A DNA stretch of 64,000 nt from Azotimanducus sp965220185 (GTDB lineage: Bacteria; Pseudomonadota; Gammaproteobacteria; Pseudomonadales; Azotimanducaceae). The notes below the pieces were generated by a model. That model ran no database searches. It worked only from the letters and a program-made list of their open reading frames with translations, and was not told the origin of the DNA. The stretch spans positions 1,302,001 through 1,366,000 of the forward strand of contig OZ244807.1 of NCBI GenBank assembly GCA_965220185.1. Direction: 5' to 3'. Both the position numbers and the translations under genes were made by a program. This document shows positions 6,526 through 16,012 of this stretch, one piece after another (the first letter of the stretch is position 1; each line of letters begins with the position of its first letter).

Positions 6526-9500
6526 TCACCCGCCTGCAATCACCCGCAAGGAAAAGCGCAGCGACGCGCTTTCTCCCGCCTCATCGCTTGCGGTGACTTC
6601 GATGACCGCCGGGGCTAGCGTGAAATCGCGCGCTTCTGGCGTGCCGCTGAAGGTCAGTGAGATGGAATCGAAGTTCAGCCAAAGGGGGTGCCCAGAAGCT
6701 GAGTATGTGAGCGCATCCTGGTCTGGGTCGGTGAACGTGTCTTCGGGAACTTGATACATGAACGGGCGCCCGACAAAAGCGGTTTGGTTTTTGAGGCGTT
6801 TGTTGATGCTCGGTGCAAGATTGCCCGATGCATCAATATCGACAGTGCGGGTGCGCTCAAACATATGAATGCAGTTGGTCTCGCAGTTACGCGAGCTTGA
6901 GGCGATATACAGATGTTCGCCGCCCGGACTTGTCGCCGCTTGATGCCCTCGGCGTGCCAATCCGAAGAACGCGGTTTCTGGCGAGGTTTGGCCGAAGCGG
7001 TTTGGACGACCGCTCATGCTCCAGTCCTCAACGCGCAGCTTCTGTTCATCTTTATCCCATAGGGCGACAAATTGACCGGCTTCGCATAGCACATCCACAG
7101 CGTCGATGTCGCGCTGCGCGAACATCTGCCAGCATGGCACGAAATCTATACCGCGCGGCGCAGCCAGGTGTGACAGCACGCCAGTCGCGTTCCCGTCGCC
7201 GAAATCTGTCAGGGTGTCAAGGTGACGTGGACTCGCAAAGCCTTCTGAGACATCGAACACCGCAACCTGTGGCGCAATATCGCCAGCCACGAACAAGCGC
7301 TCTGCCGTGCTATTCAGCGCAACGCCTGACAGCTGGAAAAATGTCTCGAACGGCGAGCCTGGGGTGGATTCGACGGGAATATGATGGATCAGTTCGAGGC
7401 GCCCGTTTTGCGGGTCGATGGAAAACACCAAAAGCGCCAACTCGGTTGCTGCAAGGAGGTGTGAATCATCCGGTGAAACGACCATTTGTCGCACCATCCC
7501 GAGCGCATCAACACGCACCTCTGTGTCGTCTTCGGGAGTGGTTGCCACAAGGCTGTGAACGCGCCGGATGCTCGATGCCGAGTCGACGCTGTACACGTCG
7601 ATTTTCGCATTTTCATCGCCAGCGCTTTGCGACACGTAGACAAAGCGGTCATCCGATGTTGCCGCCAGCGCACTCAGGCCGAGCGACCTTGGAGATCGAT
7701 TGTTCTCGACGCTGATTTCGGTTCGCGTCCACTCGGGCGTGCTCTCGGACGGTGGGATGAAGGCATTGCTTTGCTCGGTGTGAAGCGCGAATAATCGTCC
7801 ATGGCGTTTGCTCCACCACAGTGTCGATCCCGCGATTGCAAAGGGGTCGAGCATGCTCGTTGCTGACGCATCGTTTGATTCAGCGCTGATATGCGTCGCC
7901 AACTGAAGTGCTCCGCTTGTCACGTCTCGGTCAAACACAAGCAGACCGGATGCTGCTGCGGCAAACAGGAGATTACCTTGATCGTTGATGGCGAGGCTGG
8001 CCGGTGATTGAATCGGACTATCGGCCCCCGCCATATCGCCGTTGGTGCCGATGTAGGCAAGATATGCCGGTTCGGGAATCGTCCGCCATGAGAGCGTCCG
8101 GGAATCGAACTGCAAGGGTCCATGTTGGTTGGGGCGCTTCGCAACGCGCACAAGATATTGCTCTGAAGCGCGAGCCCTGAACGCGGCTTCCACTCGGCCG
8201 CTGCCTAGGTAGTTATGTTCGCTGCTGGTGATCAACTCTGGAATGCCTGTCCAGTCCCTATTTGCCCGGTACACGGAAATGATTGCCCAAGCTGGGTTGC
8301 CCATAACGGAAAACGCATGCCATCCCGATGTCGGCGCACTCCATCGCCACCAAAGCGACTCGCGCGCCACCGTATCAAGCAACGCTTCGCCGGTCTCGAC
8401 AGTGGCGAACGTGATAGAGAATTGAGCTTGTCCATTGCTGCCCGTGACGATGCTGGCGTGCTCACGGTTGTCGTTACCTGGCGTAGCTCCCCACCGGAAC
8501 TCGAAAGGCGGCCTGAACCCAAATAAAGTAGGGTACGGGGTGTTAATCGCGTCAGGCGGGCGTCCAATAGCAATATGATAGGTGCGACCACCTTTGGCTT
8601 CGAGCACGAGCGGCACCCCTCCTGCACCGAGCGCAACGAGCGTCAGCGTGTCGATGGCTTGGCCTTCGAATATGCTGGCCTGCAGAGCTTGATCCTTGAG
8701 CAAGAAGGTGAATCGGCCAGTTGAGGGCGCTGTCCACCGCCACCAGAGACTGCCGATGCCAGTCTGATAAGGTTCGTGCGTTTGCGCAGTCAAGTTCGGC
8801 ACATAGGTAGAGGATGCCGAACCCTCTGCGCCTTCAAGCGACAGGGCTTGATCAAAATGATCATGCGCAATGACAAAGATATTGTCCTCTGATACGGCGG
8901 CCTGATTCCAGCGCAGCTCGAACTCAAGGGTGGATGCGCCCGCATCCTCTGACACAACGGCAATGTGATAGTGCTCGCCTTGCACAGCGCGAAACCTGCT
9001 CGCGTTGTCAGGTTCAGGTTCTGAGAGCAAGCGCAGGTCGTCAAATGAGCGACCGGCGAACACCATGATTGCCACGCCCGCTTCAGCGTTGCCCAGACCC
9101 GGCGGCAACTCAATATCAGGCGGAAGTGCAAAAGCCGGAGGGAGGCCAATATCCGGCATCTGCGCGGAATCCAGCGGCGGGACTTCAAACACCCATTCAC
9201 CATCCACAGGCGCAGTCCACGAATACCATGTGCTCGATGCCAACCCGCCCCAGAATTCGTTTTCTTCAAGCGTGGCGCCTCTATTATTGCCAGCGATGCT
9301 GCCCTCGCTTCCGGACAGCATGATCGCATCGGCCAGATTGTCGTTGGCTGGCGGTGTGTCGGCAGCTGTCCAGCGCATCGTCAGCGCCGGATTGATTCCT
9401 GACTCGGTTGACAAACGTACTTGGTAGTTCGAGCCCCTGTGCGCCGTGAAGGTAATTTCGCTGCCCTGTTTCGATTCAATTTGGGTGAGCGCCGCAATCT

Positions 9501-12405
9501 TGTCGCCGGAGTAGATGTCGAATAGCACTTCTGATGGCCGCCCTGAATCAGTCTCGGCCAGGCTTATCCGGTAAACGCCGGTCTCGGCTACTTGCCACTC
9601 GTACCACAGGCTGCGGGTACGGCCTCTTGCCCGAGGTTCACCCGGCTCTCGGGATGCCGACGAGAGTACAATCTGCGTCTCGCCTGCTTCGCTTGCGATG
9701 ATCGGCATGCGCTGCTCAAACGCATCGTTCTTCGGTGCCGGCATGGGGTTGTCAACGAACAGCGTGCGGTTCGCAGAAACGGCGTTCCACGCGCTTGCCG
9801 TGACGTGAAGCCCGGTGCCGGATGGCAGCTTGCTCTTGTCTAGCTGTACTTCGATCTGCCGTGGCGCGCCCGGCGCAACTTCGCCGAGGCTGATGGTCGG
9901 TCCAATGATCGGTGGCGGATTGATCGGCGTAAACCTTTGGGGCGCTTCAAGCTGGACTGTCACTTCTCTGGTGAGGCCGTCCTTGCGGACAACATGCGCC
10001 GTTGTCTCCTCAAGTGCCTTGGCCAAGGCTTCACAATCCTGCTCGCCCGTATCGGTGCAACCGAAATGTAGCGTTGTGCCGGAAGCCAGATAGCCGCTTG
10101 TATGGACACTGAACCTGAGCGTGACTGACTCGCCGCCTCCTGATTGGGGGATCTCCTCTACTTCCAGGTTCAGTTTTGGCGTTGATTCGCCACGAATGAT
10201 CTTCCATGCGAGCGCAGCCTTGACGGGTTCGCCGTACAGTCGTTCCGGCACAATGCGGATTTGATGCGTGCCGGGAGCTGGGTCGCTAATGATGATCCAT
10301 TCGACGTTATCGACTCTGGATCGAGAAACATGCTGTCCGCAGACACCGGCACTGCAATCCGCGCCGAGGTCAAGATAGAGATCAAGGTCGTTGAATACCG
10401 AGCTGGTTAGGGTGTCGGCAGGCGCCTCATCCCATGTCATGACCAAATCGAGCCGTTTCGTGCCTTCGGGCACGTCAATAGTCGTGTGGTTGTAGTTGCC
10501 GTTCGTCGACACGGCATGCGCACTTCCAATATGCCATCCGTTAGCTTGCTGCAAAGATGCGAAGCTTGTGCGCGCCGACGCAGGCCCCATGCCGTACTGG
10601 TGCTGTATGGTGCCTGGGCCGTTGCTATTGTTTCTCGGAAATACTTCGGCTGATTCGAGATAGGGGTCAGGCCGTATGGCGCCCGCCATGAGGCGCGCCC
10701 GCATCAATGCTGGCTGGTTGCGAAGATTTTGGTCTACCTCGAGCAGGAGCGCGGCGAGACCGGCGACCGCTGGCGATGCTTGGCTTGTGCCGCTGAACTC
10801 GGCATAGCCGTCGCGCACGCCGCCGCCGAGCGGCGACTCAATGGCAACGCCCGGGGCCATCACCTTAGGGATCAGTCGCCCATCGCCGGTGGGCCCGTAA
10901 CTACTAAATGGTGCGATGGTGCCGTCGTCGAACAGAGCGCCAACAGAGAGTGCGTTCTTGGCAGTGCTCAAGTTTGAGAAGGCGAACTCGCCAGAGTTCC
11001 CCTGTGCGACCACATAGATTTGTCCGGTATGAACAATAGAATCGACTTTCCGCTCCGCGACACCCCTGCCTCTTTGGGTGAGCGTGCCATAGCCAAGGCT
11101 CGCATTCACGATCATAGGCCTGACTGCGGCGCCATCTCCATCTTGTGCAGGGCAGCGGCTGGGCTCCGATAAGTAAGTCATGCCGCGGCGGATGTCATCA
11201 AAGTTACCGCCGCCGCCAGCCGCCAGCACCTTGGCGAAGCGAAGATGACTGAGATTGGGCGCCATGCCAGCGTTGCCCGGATCATCGCGTCCGGCGCCAG
11301 CCATGATGCCGAAGACATGCGTGCCGTGGTTGCCACGATCCGACCAAAGATCCCATTCCTCATTTTGAACAAAGTTGGCGCCGCAGACGCTCGCCCGTCC
11401 GAGGCCTATGTCCCGGTGGCGAACATTCAGGCCCGTGTCAACCATGCCAATGGCAATGCCGCGGCCGGTGAGACCGACGAAGGATTCCAATGCGTAATCG
11501 TACTGCCGAAATGAATCGCCGCCTATGACGGGCACCGCCGAACCTAGCAATGTTGAAGCAATCGGCACTGGCTCAATGTGCATCACATAGTCTTGGGCAG
11601 CGACTTGTTCGACGCTGCTCGCCGGGAGGTTGGCGGTGTAGCTGCGCAGGTCAGCGTCGTAGTCGCCTACAACGACACCAAAGTCGGTCAAGGCTTGCTT
11701 CAAGTGACCGTCCCGGTCTTCGCCCATCAGGGTGATGAACACTGGCGTGGCATCGCTCGCGGGCGCTGACATCATGCTGTCGGCGAACTGCCGGTCGAGT
11801 TTCAGCTCGGGCGGTAAAACACCGAGGCCGAGGATGCCTGGGGTATTGGCGATCGCCTCAATCTGAGCATCCGCAGGGACGAGGATACGCAGGTGGTCGC
11901 CGGAAGCGCCCTCGACCCGAGCGCCGTGCCGCTCGATCTCTGCGCGCATATTGGCGAAGGATGTATCTGCTGCGACGCGCACCGCGGCGAACACAGGTTC
12001 GCCCGCCAAGGCACGCGGATGCGTTGTGATGGAGGCGATGCCGGAGGCAGGTTCGAGCCAGTTGGGGATTGGTGGCGTCGGCGCGCCTGCTTTTTCTTCG
12101 AGTGGCGCACTTGGCATCATGCCCACATGCGTCGCGAGCTGGTAGCCGGGCGGTAGGGTCAAAGCGCTTGCGGCGGTTTGCGGCTCGGGGGTGAGCGGTA
12201 TTTCGGCAGGCGTCTGCACGGACACAGGGTCGGTGCCGAACTTGCTCTCACGCTGGGTTCGTTCCGCGACCTGTTCAAGCAGGTTTTCGGATGTGCCCCG
12301 CGCCTCCGTCGCTGTCTTCGTCTCTGTGATCGTGTCTCGATGCAGCCAAAGAGCGGGAAGCGACAGCATCAAGCCCAACAGTGCGAAGATTGGAGGCAAT
12401 TTCAT
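6526..12405 (-). CDS. giant secreted subtilase (S8) with beta-propeller and Ig-like C-terminus
   Basis: 1959 residues. An N-terminal hydrophobic signal (MKLPPIFALLGLMLSLPALW) is followed by a 280-residue propeptide-like region and an S8 protease domain with a complete triad: Asp323 (GMVDTGLN), His360 (GNHGTHV) and Ser541 (FSGTSQASPAVAG), plus the oxyanion Asn470 (AQGNSG). Next comes a P-domain-like segment, several repeated pre-peptidase C-terminal-like beta units (each with a YxW/WxWTAP motif, e.g. STWYSWTAPVDG, SLWWRWTAP), a propeller-like region (RFVYVSQSAGD...), and a C-terminal Ig/cadherin-like domain. It is probably a surface or extracellular protease. Its last 361 bp are duplicated at 3599-3959. 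Substrate unknown. Confidence 0.9.
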   Translation of the reverse strand: MKLPPIFALLGLMLSLPALWLHRDTITETKTATEARGTSENLLEQVAERTQRESKFGTDPVSVQTPAEIPLTPEPQTAASALTLPPGYQLATHVGMMPSAPLEEKAGAPTPPIPNWLEPASGIASITTHPRALAGEPVFAAVRVAADTSFANMRAEIERHGARVEGASGDHLRILVPADAQIEAIANTPGILGLGVLPPELKLDRQFADSMMSAPASDATPVFITLMGEDRDGHLKQALTDFGVVVGDYDADLRSYTANLPASSVEQVAAQDYVMHIEPVPIASTLLGSAVPVIGGDSFRQYDYALESFVGLTGRGIAIGMVDTGLNVRHRDIGLGRASVCGANFVQNEEWDLWSDRGNHGTHVFGIMAGAGRDDPGNAGMAPNLSHLRFAKVLAAGGGGNFDDIRRGMTYLSEPSRCPAQDGDGAAVRPMIVNASLGYGTLTQRGRGVAERKVDSIVHTGQIYVVAQGNSGEFAFSNLSTAKNALSVGALFDDGTIAPFSSYGPTGDGRLIPKVMAPGVAIESPLGGGVRDGYAEFSGTSQASPAVAGLAALLLEVDQNLRNQPALMRARLMAGAIRPDPYLESAEVFPRNNSNGPGTIQHQYGMGPASARTSFASLQQANGWHIGSAHAVSTNGNYNHTTIDVPEGTKRLDLVMTWDEAPADTLTSSVFNDLDLYLDLGADCSAGVCGQHVSRSRVDNVEWIIISDPAPGTHQIRIVPERLYGEPVKAALAWKIIRGESTPKLNLEVEEIPQSGGGESVTLRFSVHTSGYLASGTTLHFGCTDTGEQDCEALAKALEETTAHVVRKDGLTREVTVQLEAPQRFTPINPPPIIGPTISLGEVAPGAPRQIEVQLDKSKLPSGTGLHVTASAWNAVSANRTLFVDNPMPAPKNDAFEQRMPIIASEAGETQIVLSSASREPGEPRARGRTRSLWYEWQVAETGVYRISLAETDSGRPSEVLFDIYSGDKIAALTQIESKQGSEITFTAHRGSNYQVRLSTESGINPALTMRWTAADTPPANDNLADAIMLSGSEGSIAGNNRGATLEENEFWGGLASSTWYSWTAPVDGEWVFEVPPLDSAQMPDIGLPPAFALPPDIELPPGLGNAEAGVAIMVFAGRSFDDLRLLSEPEPDNASRFRAVQGEHYHIAVVSEDAGASTLEFELRWNQAAVSEDNIFVIAHDHFDQALSLEGAEGSASSTYVPNLTAQTHEPYQTGIGSLWWRWTAPSTGRFTFLLKDQALQASIFEGQAIDTLTLVALGAGGVPLVLEAKGGRTYHIAIGRPPDAINTPYPTLFGFRPPFEFRWGATPGNDNREHASIVTGSNGQAQFSITFATVETGEALLDTVARESLWWRWSAPTSGWHAFSVMGNPAWAIISVYRANRDWTGIPELITSSEHNYLGSGRVEAAFRARASEQYLVRVAKRPNQHGPLQFDSRTLSWRTIPEPAYLAYIGTNGDMAGADSPIQSPASLAINDQGNLLFAAAASGLLVFDRDVTSGALQLATHISAESNDASATSMLDPFAIAGSTLWWSKRHGRLFALHTEQSNAFIPPSESTPEWTRTEISVENNRSPRSLGLSALAATSDDRFVYVSQSAGDENAKIDVYSVDSASSIRRVHSLVATTPEDDTEVRVDALGMVRQMVVSPDDSHLLAATELALLVFSIDPQNGRLELIHHIPVESTPGSPFETFFQLSGVALNSTAERLFVAGDIAPQVAVFDVSEGFASPRHLDTLTDFGDGNATGVLSHLAAPRGIDFVPCWQMFAQRDIDAVDVLCEAGQFVALWDKDEQKLRVEDWSMSGRPNRFGQTSPETAFFGLARRGHQAATSPGGEHLYIASSSRNCETNCIHMFERTRTVDIDASGNLAPSINKRLKNQTAFVGRPFMYQVPEDTFTDPDQDALTYSASGHPLWLNFDSISLTFSGTPEARDFTLAPAVIEVTASDEAGESASLRFSLRVIAGG

Positions 12406-12456
12406 AGCAGCAGAACTCGTTGAGTTCGAAAACCAAAGATAGCAGGCTTGGGAGCA

Positions 12457-13362
12457 TTATGCATTCGTGGGGGAAGGCAACCATCTCGCCCTGTCTTCCT
12501 CTCCCCGAAGCGTCAATACCTCCGCTCCATCGGCAGTCACCAGAATCGTGTGCTCCCACTGCGCCGAGAGCTTTCGGTCTTTCGTGACCGCCGTCCAACC
12601 GTCCGGCAGCAGCCTCGCGCCAGGTTTGCCTAAATTGATCATGGGTTCGATCGTGAAGGTCATGCCTGCGACGAGTTCCACGCCTTCGCCGGGTTTGCCG
12701 TAGTGCAGGACTTGCGGTTCGCCATGAAAGACCCGGCCGATGCCATGGCCGCAGAAGTCGCGCACCACAGAATAGCGATTGCGTTCGGCATGGCGTTGGA
12801 TGGCGTGGCCAATGTCGCCCAAGGATGCGCCGGGGCGCACCGCGCCAATGCCGAGATACAGGCATTCTTGTGTCACCTTGACGAGTCGCTCGGCGTGAGG
12901 TGTCGGCTTGCCGACGAGGAACATCTTGCTGGTGTCACCGTGATAGCCATCCTTGATGACGGTCACATCGATATTGACGATATCGCCGCTCTTGAGTTTC
13001 TTCTCCGACGGGATGCCGTGGCAAATGACATGATTGACCGACGTGCAGATGGATTTCGGGAAAGGTGTCTGCTGTGGCGATGAGCGATAGCCGAGCGGAG
13101 CAGGTGTGCAGCCGATTTCGTCAACGATGTATTGATGGCACAGGGCATCAAGCGTTTCAGTGCTGACCCCCGGCTCGACATGCGGGCCGATCATTTCGAG
13201 GACGCCCGCTGCAAGCTGTCCTGCGATACGCATCTGCGGAAGCTCATCGGCGCTGAGCAAAGGCTCAACCTTGCGCGCTGGGAAGATGCTTCGCTTGCGG
13301 CTCTTCTCGTCATTGCCGAGCGCACGGCTGCGTGTGAATCGTGAACGACTGTTACGTCTCAT
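12457..13362 (-). CDS. map: methionine aminopeptidase, type I
   Basis: Removes the initiator methionine from nascent proteins. The five metal ligands are visible: two Asp in NIDVTVIKDGYHGDTSKMF, His in GHGIGR, Glu in FTIEPMIN and Glu in WEHTILV. The catalytic domain starts at about residue 38 (LLSADELPQMRIAGQ), so the annotated ATG at 13362 gives an N-terminal extension of about 35 basic residues. A shorter product from an internal start is possible. It is divergent from rpsB across about 190 bases, the usual gammaproteobacterial arrangement. Confidence 0.93.
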   Translation of the reverse strand: MRRNSRSRFTRSRALGNDEKSRKRSIFPARKVEPLLSADELPQMRIAGQLAAGVLEMIGPHVEPGVSTETLDALCHQYIVDEIGCTPAPLGYRSSPQQTPFPKSICTSVNHVICHGIPSEKKLKSGDIVNIDVTVIKDGYHGDTSKMFLVGKPTPHAERLVKVTQECLYLGIGAVRPGASLGDIGHAIQRHAERNRYSVVRDFCGHGIGRVFHGEPQVLHYGKPGEGVELVAGMTFTIEPMINLGKPGARLLPDGWTAVTKDRKLSAQWEHTILVTADGAEVLTLRGEEDRARWLPSPTNA

Positions 13363-13389
13363 CGTGTGTGCTGAATTGAAGGTGCTGTC

Positions 13390-13551
13390 TATGATATAAA
13401 GCGCGATTCGTTAAGGCAATGGCGCGTTTGCTTCTTGCCTGCGAATCAAATTCCGTGCCCGCAATCAAAGTCGTGTCGTTGGGTGCTGCGAGCGAAACGC
13501 TCAAGGTCGTGATGCGAAGCGGGTGCTAGACCTAACCCGGAGGCAAGGAGA
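13390..13551 (+). promoter_or_regulatory. rpsB promoter and leader
   Basis: TATGAT at 13390-13395 is a good -10 box in the divergent map-rpsB region, giving a leader of about 150 bases. A strong ribosome-binding site (AAGGAG) ends 3 bases before the rpsB ATG. rpsB leaders are commonly targets of S2 autoregulation; I cannot show that here. Confidence 0.45.
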
Positions 13552-14529
13552 ATGGAAAAAATCGGCATGCGCGACATGCTTGCGGCAGGTGTCCACTTTG
13601 GTCACCAGACCCGCTACTGGAACCCGAAGATGGCCCCCTACATCTTCGGCGCACGAAATAAGGTGCATATCATCAATCTAGAGAAGACCATGCCGGCTTT
13701 CGAGTCGGCGATGCAGGAGGCGCGCCGTCTTGCGGCCGCCAAGAAGAAAATCCTGTTTGTCGGCACCAAGCGCGCTTGCGCGTCGGTGATCAGGGAGCAG
13801 GCGACGCGCGTCGGCATGCCCTATGTCGATCAGCGCTGGCTTGGCGGCATGCTCACCAACTACCGCACAGTCAGGCAGTCGGTCAATCGACTTCTGCAAC
13901 TCGAATCCGATCGTGATCGCGGTGTCTTCTCGAAGCTGCCGAAGCGCGAAGTGCTGCTGCTTGACCGTACGATAGCCAAGCTCTCCCGCAGCGTTGGCGG
14001 TGTCAAGCAGATGAACGGGCTGCCCGACGCGCTGTTTGTGGTGGATGTGTCGCACGAGAAGATCGCGGTGCGTGAGGCGGGCAACATCGGCATTCCGGTC
14101 ATCGGCGTGGTCGATACCAACAGCGATCCGGATGGCGTCGCCTTTGTCATCCCCGGCAATGACGATGCCAATCGCGCCGTGCGCATCTATGTGACCGCCA
14201 TCGCCGATGCTATTTTGGAGGGGCGCCTCGAGGCGGGCGAATCCTTGGATGACATCGCCAAGGCCGAGCAGGAAATGCTCGCGGCGCACGAAGCCAACAC
14301 TGCCTCGGTAGATTCAGCGGACTCGGTCGATGAGGACAAGCACAAGGACAAAGATGAGGATGAGGACGAGACAGAAGGTTCGACAAGCCTTGCGGCAGAT
14401 GATCAGCCACAAGCGCAAGCAGAGCAAGCAGACCCAGAAGTAGAAGCACAAGCAGACGCAAACCCAGAAACAGAGGCAGAAGCAGAGGAAACAGAAGACA
14501 CAGAGGAATCCGAAAATGACACAAATTAA
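13552..14529 (+). CDS. rpsB: 30S ribosomal protein S2 with long acidic C-terminal extension
   Basis: The core (MRDMLAAGVHFGHQTRYWNP, DQRWLGGMLTNYRT, GIPVIGVVDTNSDPDGV) is a standard S2 of about 240 residues. A further 80 or so residues follow, made almost entirely of Asp, Glu, Lys, Gln and Ala (for example DKHKDKDEDEDE and repeated EAEAEE-type segments), giving 325 residues in all. The last 14 bases overlap the start of tsf in another frame, so the two are likely translationally coupled. The extension is low-complexity and probably disordered. Confidence 0.95.
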   Translation: MEKIGMRDMLAAGVHFGHQTRYWNPKMAPYIFGARNKVHIINLEKTMPAFESAMQEARRLAAAKKKILFVGTKRACASVIREQATRVGMPYVDQRWLGGMLTNYRTVRQSVNRLLQLESDRDRGVFSKLPKREVLLLDRTIAKLSRSVGGVKQMNGLPDALFVVDVSHEKIAVREAGNIGIPVIGVVDTNSDPDGVAFVIPGNDDANRAVRIYVTAIADAILEGRLEAGESLDDIAKAEQEMLAAHEANTASVDSADSVDEDKHKDKDEDEDETEGSTSLAADDQPQAQAEQADPEVEAQADANPETEAEAEETEDTEESENDTN

Positions 14530-15376
14530 GGCAGCGCTGGTAAAGGAACTGCGGGACCGCACCGGCCTTGGCATGATGGAATGCAAGCGTGCGCTCGTGG
14601 AGGCTGACGGCAGCCTCGATGAAGCCGTGCGCGTGCTGCGCGAGCGCAGCGCCATCAAAGCGGACAAGAAAACTGCGCGGGTGGCGGCGGAAGGCTTGCT
14701 CGGGATGCTGACGGATGGCTCCGCAGGCGTGCTCGTTGAAGTCAACAGCGAAACCGATTTTGTGGCTCGCACGGAAAAGTTCTTGAACTTTGTCAATGAT
14801 GTCACGCGCCGGGCGCTTGAGTCTGGCGCGAGCGACCTCGCAGGCTTCAACACCGATGCGCTTGAGTCTGAACGTCAGACCTTGGTGCAGGAACTCGGCG
14901 AGAATATCGTCGTGCGGCGTGTGACGCGCGTTGAAGCAGTCGATAGCGGCCAGGTCTATGGCTACTTGCACCATGATCGTAAGAAAGGTGCACTTGTCGC
15001 ACTCAAAGGCGGCGACCGCGAGCTCGGCGAAGGTATCGCCATCCATGTCACAGCGGAAGCGCCGCCAGTCGTTCGCCCGCAGGACATGCCCGCCGAAAGG
15101 GTTGCATCAGAACGCGCCATTCTGGTTGCGCAAGCGCAAGGCGAGAACAAGCCGGCCGCCATCATTGAGAAGATGATCGAAGGTCGGCTACAGAAGTTCC
15201 TCGCAAGCTCAAGCCTGGTCAGCCAAGTCTATGCCTTGGATTCCGAGGTCAAGGTTGGACAGCTTTTGAAAAAATCAAACGCCGATGTGACAGCCATGGC
15301 TCGTTTCGGCGTTGGCGAAGGCATCGAGCGAGACGAGACTGACTTCGCGGAGGAAGTGGCGCGGCAGGCAGGGTAA
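14516..15376 (+). CDS. tsf: translation elongation factor Ts
   Basis: 286 residues. It is the nucleotide exchange factor for EF-Tu. The N-terminal UBA-like segment with ELRDRTGLGMMECKRAL and the family motif NSETDFVART identify it. It starts inside the last codons of rpsB (14-base overlap), an unusually tight junction, and is followed after 41 bases by frr. pyrH, which usually lies between tsf and frr, is absent. Confidence 0.96.
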   Translation: MTQIKAALVKELRDRTGLGMMECKRALVEADGSLDEAVRVLRERSAIKADKKTARVAAEGLLGMLTDGSAGVLVEVNSETDFVARTEKFLNFVNDVTRRALESGASDLAGFNTDALESERQTLVQELGENIVVRRVTRVEAVDSGQVYGYLHHDRKKGALVALKGGDRELGEGIAIHVTAEAPPVVRPQDMPAERVASERAILVAQAQGENKPAAIIEKMIEGRLQKFLASSSLVSQVYALDSEVKVGQLLKKSNADVTAMARFGVGEGIERDETDFAEEVARQAG

Positions 15377-15417
15377 AGTAGTCGCACGCCCAATCGAAAC
15401 AGCGAGGGACGAAGTCC

Positions 15418-15987
15418 ATGGCCGATGAACTCTACGATGAGATTCTCGATGATGCCAAGACGCGCATGAGCAAGTCGATTGATGCGCTCAAAATCGCGCT
15501 CGGCAGACTGCGCACAGGACGTGCGAGCCCGGCCCTCGTCGAGCATGTGCAAGTGGACTACTACGGCTCGCCAACGCCCTTGAAGCAGGTCGCGAGCATT
15601 TCCGTGGAGGAGGGCCGCACACTGGTCATCGCCCCATGGGAAAAGAAAATGATCTCGGTGATCGAAAAGGCGCTTCTTGACAGCGATATCGGCGTCACTC
15701 CGCAATCGACATCCGATCTAGTGCGGCTGCCACTGCCGCCGCTCACCGAGGAAGGGCGTCGAGACCTCATCAAGTCGGCGCGCGTCGAAGCCGAGCAGGC
15801 CAAGGTGTCGGTGCGCAATGTTCGCCGAGATGCCAACAGCGACCTGCGCGAGCTCGCCAAGGACAAGCTCATTAGTGAAGATGAGGAGCGACGCGGCGAG
15901 ACGCTCATGCAGCAGCTCACCGATGAAACCACTGCCAAGGTTGATGAGGTGCTGCACGAGAAAGAGCAGGAACTCGCTGAATTCTAA
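15418..15987 (+). CDS. frr: ribosome recycling factor
   Basis: 189 residues, normal for RRF. It splits post-termination ribosomes together with EF-G. Recognised by LGRLRTGRASPALVEHV, the central VDYYGSPTPLKQVASISV and the helical C-terminus RNVRRDANSDLRELAKD. It follows tsf directly where UMP kinase (pyrH) would normally intervene, and precedes uppS by 25 bases. Confidence 0.96.
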   Translation: MADELYDEILDDAKTRMSKSIDALKIALGRLRTGRASPALVEHVQVDYYGSPTPLKQVASISVEEGRTLVIAPWEKKMISVIEKALLDSDIGVTPQSTSDLVRLPLPPLTEEGRRDLIKSARVEAEQAKVSVRNVRRDANSDLRELAKDKLISEDEERRGETLMQQLTDETTAKVDEVLHEKEQELAEF

Positions 15988-16012
15988 TCCCCGTTTGACA
16001 CCCCCGCATGTG

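Noticed and set aside
14210..15046. 278-residue minus-strand frame opposite tsf/rpsB
   Set aside because: Shadow of two certain genes, with a low-complexity Leu-rich stretch created by the acidic tail of S2.
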